A stretch of 64,000 nt of DNA from positions 124,001 through 188,000 of the forward strand of contig CAVRJE010000008.1 of assembly GCA_963721365.1 (NCBI GenBank). The letters are read 5' to 3'. The DNA comes from CAIQPS01 sp963721365. Lineage in GTDB: Bacteria > Actinomycetota > Thermoleophilia > RBG-16-64-13. The position numbers and the translations under genes are program-made. The notes below the pieces were generated by a model. That model was not told the origin of the DNA. It made no database searches and saw nothing but the letters and a program-made list of their open reading frames with translations. Positions 60,246 to 64,000 of the stretch are shown here, piece after piece; within the stretch, counting starts at the first letter, position 1; the number at the start of each line of letters is the position of its first letter.

Positions 60246-60501
60246 CGCCTGCGAAAGCCCGGAGCTTCCGCTCTTCAGCCTCTACTGTCGCGCCGCCGCT
60301 CTTCTCGCAGGTCTTCGAGTAGGGGGCCGGCTCCTCTGAGCATCCCTCGGCCTTCCTGACAGAGTCCCTTAGCACGGGAACGAGCGTCAAGACACCTCCG
60401 TAGTCGATGACGTGGACGGCGTCCCCCGGCTTCAGCCCGTATTTCTTCCTAAGATCGGCAGGAATCACGACCCATCCTTTGCTCGAGATCGTCTGCGCCA
60501 C
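60232..60501 (-). CDS. AbrB/MazE-type antitoxin
   Basis: 89 residues. QTISSKGWVVIPADLRKKYGLKPGDAVHVIDYGG is a swapped-hairpin AbrB DNA-binding domain; the longer C-terminal tail (charged, ending FAGDDVQ) should wrap the PIN toxin. First gene of the pair, likely self-regulating. The next 139 bases contain no gene I can support. Confidence 0.5.
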   Translation of the reverse strand: MAQTISSKGWVVIPADLRKKYGLKPGDAVHVIDYGGVLTLVPVLRDSVRKAEGCSEEPAPYSKTCEKSGGATVEAEERKLRAFAGDDVQ

Positions 60502-60640
60502 TGCCTGCCTCCCGATGGTCGCCCCCGTTATACATCATCGCCATAAAGTATAACGCGCGCACTGGGCGACCGGGACGGCAACCATCAGGATGACCTGAGT
60601 GCGCGGATCGTCGGCTGCGACTTTGGGCTGAGCCAGAAGG

Positions 60641-61600
60641 CTAGAAGAAGAAGTCCGGCTGCTTCCGCTTCTCGAAGACAGCTCCGACGGTGTCGAGGAT
60701 GAGCCGCACCCCGTGCAGGGCGGCGAGTTCGCCCGGGTCGTAGCGCGGAGAGACTTCCACCAGGTCCATCCCGATGACGTTGGCCCGCTCGGCCACCGCG
60801 CGTAGGAGGGCCCTCGCCTCGTAATAGCTGAAGCCCCCGGGTTCGGGCACGCCGGTACCCGGCGCGATGGCCGGGTCGAGGCAGTCGATGTCGAAGGTGA
60901 TCCAGGTGTCGACGTCCGGTTCCACGGCCTCGATCAGGCGGCCCACTCCCCACTCCCGCATCTGCCGCTGCACAGGCTCGCACCAGTGGGTTATCACCCC
61001 TCGGTCTCGGGCGAGCTCCACGTTGTCGGCGGCGGTATGGAGACTCCTTATGCCGTACTGCACGACCTTGCCGGCCACTTCATCCTCGTGCGCGCGGATG
61101 ATCGGGCTGGCGTGGGTGAAGAACTCTCCCCCGATGTCGTTCCAGTAGTCCATGTGGGCGTCGAAATGGACGAGTTGCACCGGTGGCGCATAGGTCCCTC
61201 TTACCCGCTCCACTCCGAGAAGAAGGGGATAGGTGATGGAGTGGTCTCCGCCCAAGACGACCGGGAAGAGTCCGGAGCGCAGCAACTCGGCCAGCCGGCT
61301 GCCGATGAGGGGAAAGCTCACCTCGGGGGACGCGGTCGGGGGGATGTAGACATCGCCGGTATCGACAAAACGCACTCCCTCAAGGATATCCAGCGACGCC
61401 TCCCCGTCCCAGAAGGCCTCCGTCTCTTCGCGGTACGCCCACTGACCGGAGATGGCGCGCAGCGCCTGCGGTCCCTCCCGCGCGCCCGCGCGTCCGGTCG
61501 TCCCCTCGTCGTAGGGGACGCCGACGACCGCCACATCGCCATCCGCGAGCGAGGGCTGGACGACGTACGGCGACCTGAGGAACGTGGCGAGACCCGCCAT
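60641..61600 (-). CDS. Ureohydrolase, agmatinase-like
   Basis: An intact 319-residue arginase/agmatinase-family enzyme. Manganese ligands are in GGDHS, DAHMD and FDIDCLDP. It hydrolyses a guanidino compound to urea and an amine; agmatine is the default guess, but guanidinobutyrate or other guanidino acids are equally possible. With creatinase-like proteins elsewhere in the window a guanidino-compound theme is conceivable. It stands alone in this sequence. Confidence 0.5.
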   Translation of the reverse strand: MAGLATFLRSPYVVQPSLADGDVAVVGVPYDEGTTGRAGAREGPQALRAISGQWAYREETEAFWDGEASLDILEGVRFVDTGDVYIPPTASPEVSFPLIGSRLAELLRSGLFPVVLGGDHSITYPLLLGVERVRGTYAPPVQLVHFDAHMDYWNDIGGEFFTHASPIIRAHEDEVAGKVVQYGIRSLHTAADNVELARDRGVITHWCEPVQRQMREWGVGRLIEAVEPDVDTWITFDIDCLDPAIAPGTGVPEPGGFSYYEARALLRAVAERANVIGMDLVEVSPRYDPGELAALHGVRLILDTVGAVFEKRKQPDFFF

Positions 61601-61701
61601 CTTCGTGATGCTTCCTCCCCTTGGCTGCCTGACGGCCGGGAACGGCAGACCTAGCTCTCTATCCTAGCGAGCGCGGCCTGTCTGCACAATCTATTTGGCC
61701 G

Positions 61702-62752
61702 TCATCGAGGTGCCCGCAGATCCCGGCCGTCGAGCCGCCACAGGCCGGCGGCCATCACTTCCTCCACCGCCACCCGGTGCTCGGCGACTGTCGGCGGACG
61801 AAGGATCCCTCGACAGCTGAGGGCTCTTCAGCGCTCCCTTCGCCGGCGCCGCGGCGGCCTCGCCGGCTCCCGCCGGGTCGCCTTGTAGGCCGGCCGGTAC
61901 TGGTCCATGACGTTGATGTAGGTGTCGCGCGAGACCTCGTCGGCGAGAAAGCGGGCGACCTCTGCCGGTCCCGGCCAGCCCATCGGGCAAGACCAGGTGC
62001 CGTACCAGCAGCCCGCGCCGCGCCACTCCCCGCTCGTCCAGTTCCAAGGTCGCCCACCTGCCGGTGCATCTCGAGCACGGCCGCGCGGTTCCGGGTGACG
62101 TAGTCGCCCACCCCGGACAAGGGCTCGCCCACCCGGTCGTCGCTGTACTTCATGTCGGGCATGTAGATGTCGATCACGCCGTCGAGCAGCCGCAGCGTGT
62201 GCACCGCGTCGTAGCCGCCGGAGTTGTAGACGAGGGGAAGCCGCAGCCCACCGTCCGACGGCCAGCGCGACCGCCGCGAGGATCTGCGGCACCACGTGGC
62301 TGGGGCTGACGAAGTTGATGTTCTCGCACCCGGCCGCCTGCAGGCTCAACATCATCTCCGCGATCCGCTCCGGCGTCTGCCTCCCACTCGGAGTGGTGGC
62401 GGGTGGGCTGGCTGATGTCGTAGTTCTGGCAGAAGACGCAGGCCAGGTTGCAGCCGGCGAAGAAGATGGTCCCCGAGCCGCCCCGCCCTACCAGCGGCGC
62501 CTCCTCGCCGAAGTGCGGCGCGTAGCTCGCGACCTGCGCCAAGGCGCCGATGCGGCACACCCCCAGTTCGCCGGCGGTCCGATCGACCCGGCAGTTCCGA
62601 GGGCAGGTGACACAGCGATGCAGGAGGGCCTGGGTCCGGCGGGCCCGCTCCGCCAGTTCGCCGGATTCGTACAGGTCGAGATATGCCGGACGGCCGAGCT
62701 GCTCACGTCGCTCACCAGCCCTCCAGTCACCGAGGATTTGATGCCTCAGCAT
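61702..62752 (-). CDS. amrS: AmmeMemoRadiSam-type radical SAM enzyme (frame breaks)
   Basis: About 350 residues from ATG 62752. An N-terminal Cys pattern (CVTCPRNCRVDR...GVCRIG) and the SAM cluster FAGCNLACVFCQN, then INFVSPSHVVPQI, LVYNSGGYD and DIYMPDMKYSDD, identify the COG1313 PFL-activase-like family. It ends ...VAEHRVAVEEVMAAGLWRLDGRDL. Changes near 62390, 62230, 62050 and 61830 break it. The usual partners AMMECR1 and Memo are not in the window. Biochemical role unsettled. Confidence 0.5.
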
Positions 62753-62888
62753 ACCGCGCCGGCCCGCGGCACGGGCGCAGCGCGCCCCAGCCGGCCCGCG
62801 CCAAAGGAATCCCCTCCCCCGGCTCGTACATGTGACTAACCGACCCCGCAGTCCCGAGGGAGTCTCAGTCAAGGCCAGTGGAGGGATC

Positions 62889-63907
62889 ATGTCCAGTCTC
62901 GCAGAGCTTGCTGCACGGTGGCGCTACCGACCAGAGCGAGGTCGCCCGCGTGCGCGACGTCCTCATGTTCGAGCCGCCGGATCTGCGCAAACGGCTCGTC
63001 CGCTTCGGCGCCCTCCTGATCCTGGCTTCGGCGATCGCCACCTACGGACTGCTGGGCGATTCGGTGGCCACCGTCATCGGGGCCATGATCGTCGCTCCTC
63101 TCATGCTCCCCATCATGGGACTGGCTTTCGCGGTCAGCATCGGCGACCGCAAGGCGATAGTCGGCTCCATCCTCGTCGGGGTCGCCGGCATGGTGACGGC
63201 CGTAGCGGTAGGCTTCATCCTGGGGCAGACCACGAGGCTCCGCCTTCGACCCAACCAACAACGCCCAGATCATGGCCCGCACAGCCCCGCGGCTGGTCGA
63301 CCTCGCCGCTGCCCTCGCCACCGGACTCGCGGGCGCCTTTGCCATCGGCCGCAAGGACGTCTCGGACACCCTCCCGGGAGTCGCCATCGCCATCTCGCTG
63401 GTGCCGCCCCTGACGAACGCCGGCATCCTGCTGTCCGCCGGCCGAGCCGATCTGGCCTGGGGAAGCCTGCTCCTCTTCGTGACCAACTATTTCGCGATCC
63501 TGATCACCGGCACATTGGTCTTCGCGCTGATGGGATATCCCGGCGTCTCGATGGTACCGAAGTCGATCCGCGGCCGGCGGGTGGCCGTCGCGCTCATCGT
63601 GCGTCATGGTCATCCTGATCGCCATCCCCCTGGGGCTCACCGGCGGGGGGTGGGCCGAGGCAACCTGGCCGAGAGCCGGGCGGCCCAGGCCACCAAGGCG
63701 TGGGTCGCGGGAACGGGCTACAAGTACGTGTCCGCGCAGACAGGGAGCAGACGGTGAACATAGTGATCACCGGGACGGGCGACCTGCCGTCAGAGCAGGA
63801 CCTCTGGAGCAGAGCCTGGCCGGCCAGCTCTTACGGGATGGAGGTGCAGGTCCACGCGGTGCCGTCGCAGAGCTCTGGAGTTCCAGACCGCGGCAAGCGG
63901 GGGCTGA
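62889..63907 (+). CDS. DUF389-family membrane protein
   Basis: About 340 residues from ATG 62889 (GGAGGG upstream). FEPPDLRKRLVRFGALLILASAIATYGLLGDSVATVIGAMIVAPLMLPIMG is the family signature, followed by ~5 more helices (LPGVAIAISLVPPLTNAGI). A soluble C-terminal domain (VNIVITGTGDLPSEQDLW) follows. Frame changes near 62945, 63240, 63600, 63740 and 63870. Function unknown; TIGR00341-like relatives are putative transporters. The final 93 bases of the window hold nothing I can call. Confidence 0.5.
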
Positions 63908-64000
63908 GCGGGCCGGGGAAAGGAGCGCGGGTTCAAGGAGCGATAGCCGTTCCCCTGCCACCCTTCGAGCTCGTGAGGACAAGCACGTCGACCGCCGCTA

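Overview
The window is a high-GC bacterial chromosome segment with dense, mostly minus-strand genes. It looks like a deep-branching, uncultured actinobacterium: Tat-exported lipoprotein solute receptors, a toast_rack-type lipoprotein, a cbb3 oxidase with ArsM/ACR3, and selenium-type molybdenum-hydroxylase accessory genes. The lineage is inferred from gene content only; there is no rRNA, tRNA or phylogenetic marker to prove it. I see no CRISPR array, transposase, integrase or prophage.

The most notable feature is a catabolic module that occurs twice. Copy A (about 0.6-6.5 kb) and copy B (about 23.1-31.8 kb) each contain, in the same order on the minus strand, an M24 creatinase-like protein, an isochorismatase-like protein, a short-chain dehydrogenase and an acetylene-hydratase-like molybdo/tungsto-enzyme, with a divergent IclR regulator. 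Each copy also has a Tat lipoprotein solute receptor next to it. In both copies the isochorismatase-like protein has lost all three catalytic residues and the M24 protein has lost the standard metal-ligand set. The two divergent promoters share an operator-like core (TnCACTATnTGAA). Copy B also carries two VOC-fold proteins and an EthD-like protein.

Between the copies are: a MoaD - molybdopterin subunit - four-cluster ferredoxin - NrfD complex (6.5-11.0 kb); a third receptor (11.2-12.7 kb); a lactonase-like and M29/NicX-like pair (12.8-14.8 kb); a FadH/BaiC-type flavoenzyme; MocA, YqeC and YqeB; and a molybdenum hydroxylase whose large subunit is split into two genes (19.3-23.0 kb), as in the nicotinate dehydrogenase of Eubacterium barkeri. 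The genes from 30.8 kb down to 12.8 kb all point the same way and many overlap, so this may be one long catabolic transcript for uptake and redox breakdown of a small organic compound, perhaps N-heterocyclic or aromatic. The substrate cannot be read from the sequence.

The right half holds a PAS-GGDEF protein, a NYN/LOTUS-like protein, a PIN/RHH toxin-antitoxin pair and a Tag glycosylase (31.8-35.9 kb); a two-subunit CoA-transferase (36.2-38.0 kb); a rearranged cbb3 oxidase locus with a pentaheme CcoO, CcoS, a heme-less CcoP-like membrane piece, a FixH/YtkA-like lipoprotein, a TauE/SafE protein and CcoI (38.3-46.2 kb); a phosphoesterase and arsenic genes; a radical SAM protein, a WecA-type transferase, a chagasin-like inhibitor, an ATPase, a PAP2 phosphatase, a GyrI-like protein, PutA, a second PIN toxin-antitoxin pair, an agmatinase-type ureohydrolase, an AmmeMemo-type radical SAM enzyme and a DUF389 membrane protein.

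Many genes are interrupted by single-base frame changes, often in G/C runs, while long neighbours are intact. Most look like sequence errors rather than real decay, so the merged genes below are described as reconstructed across these breaks.
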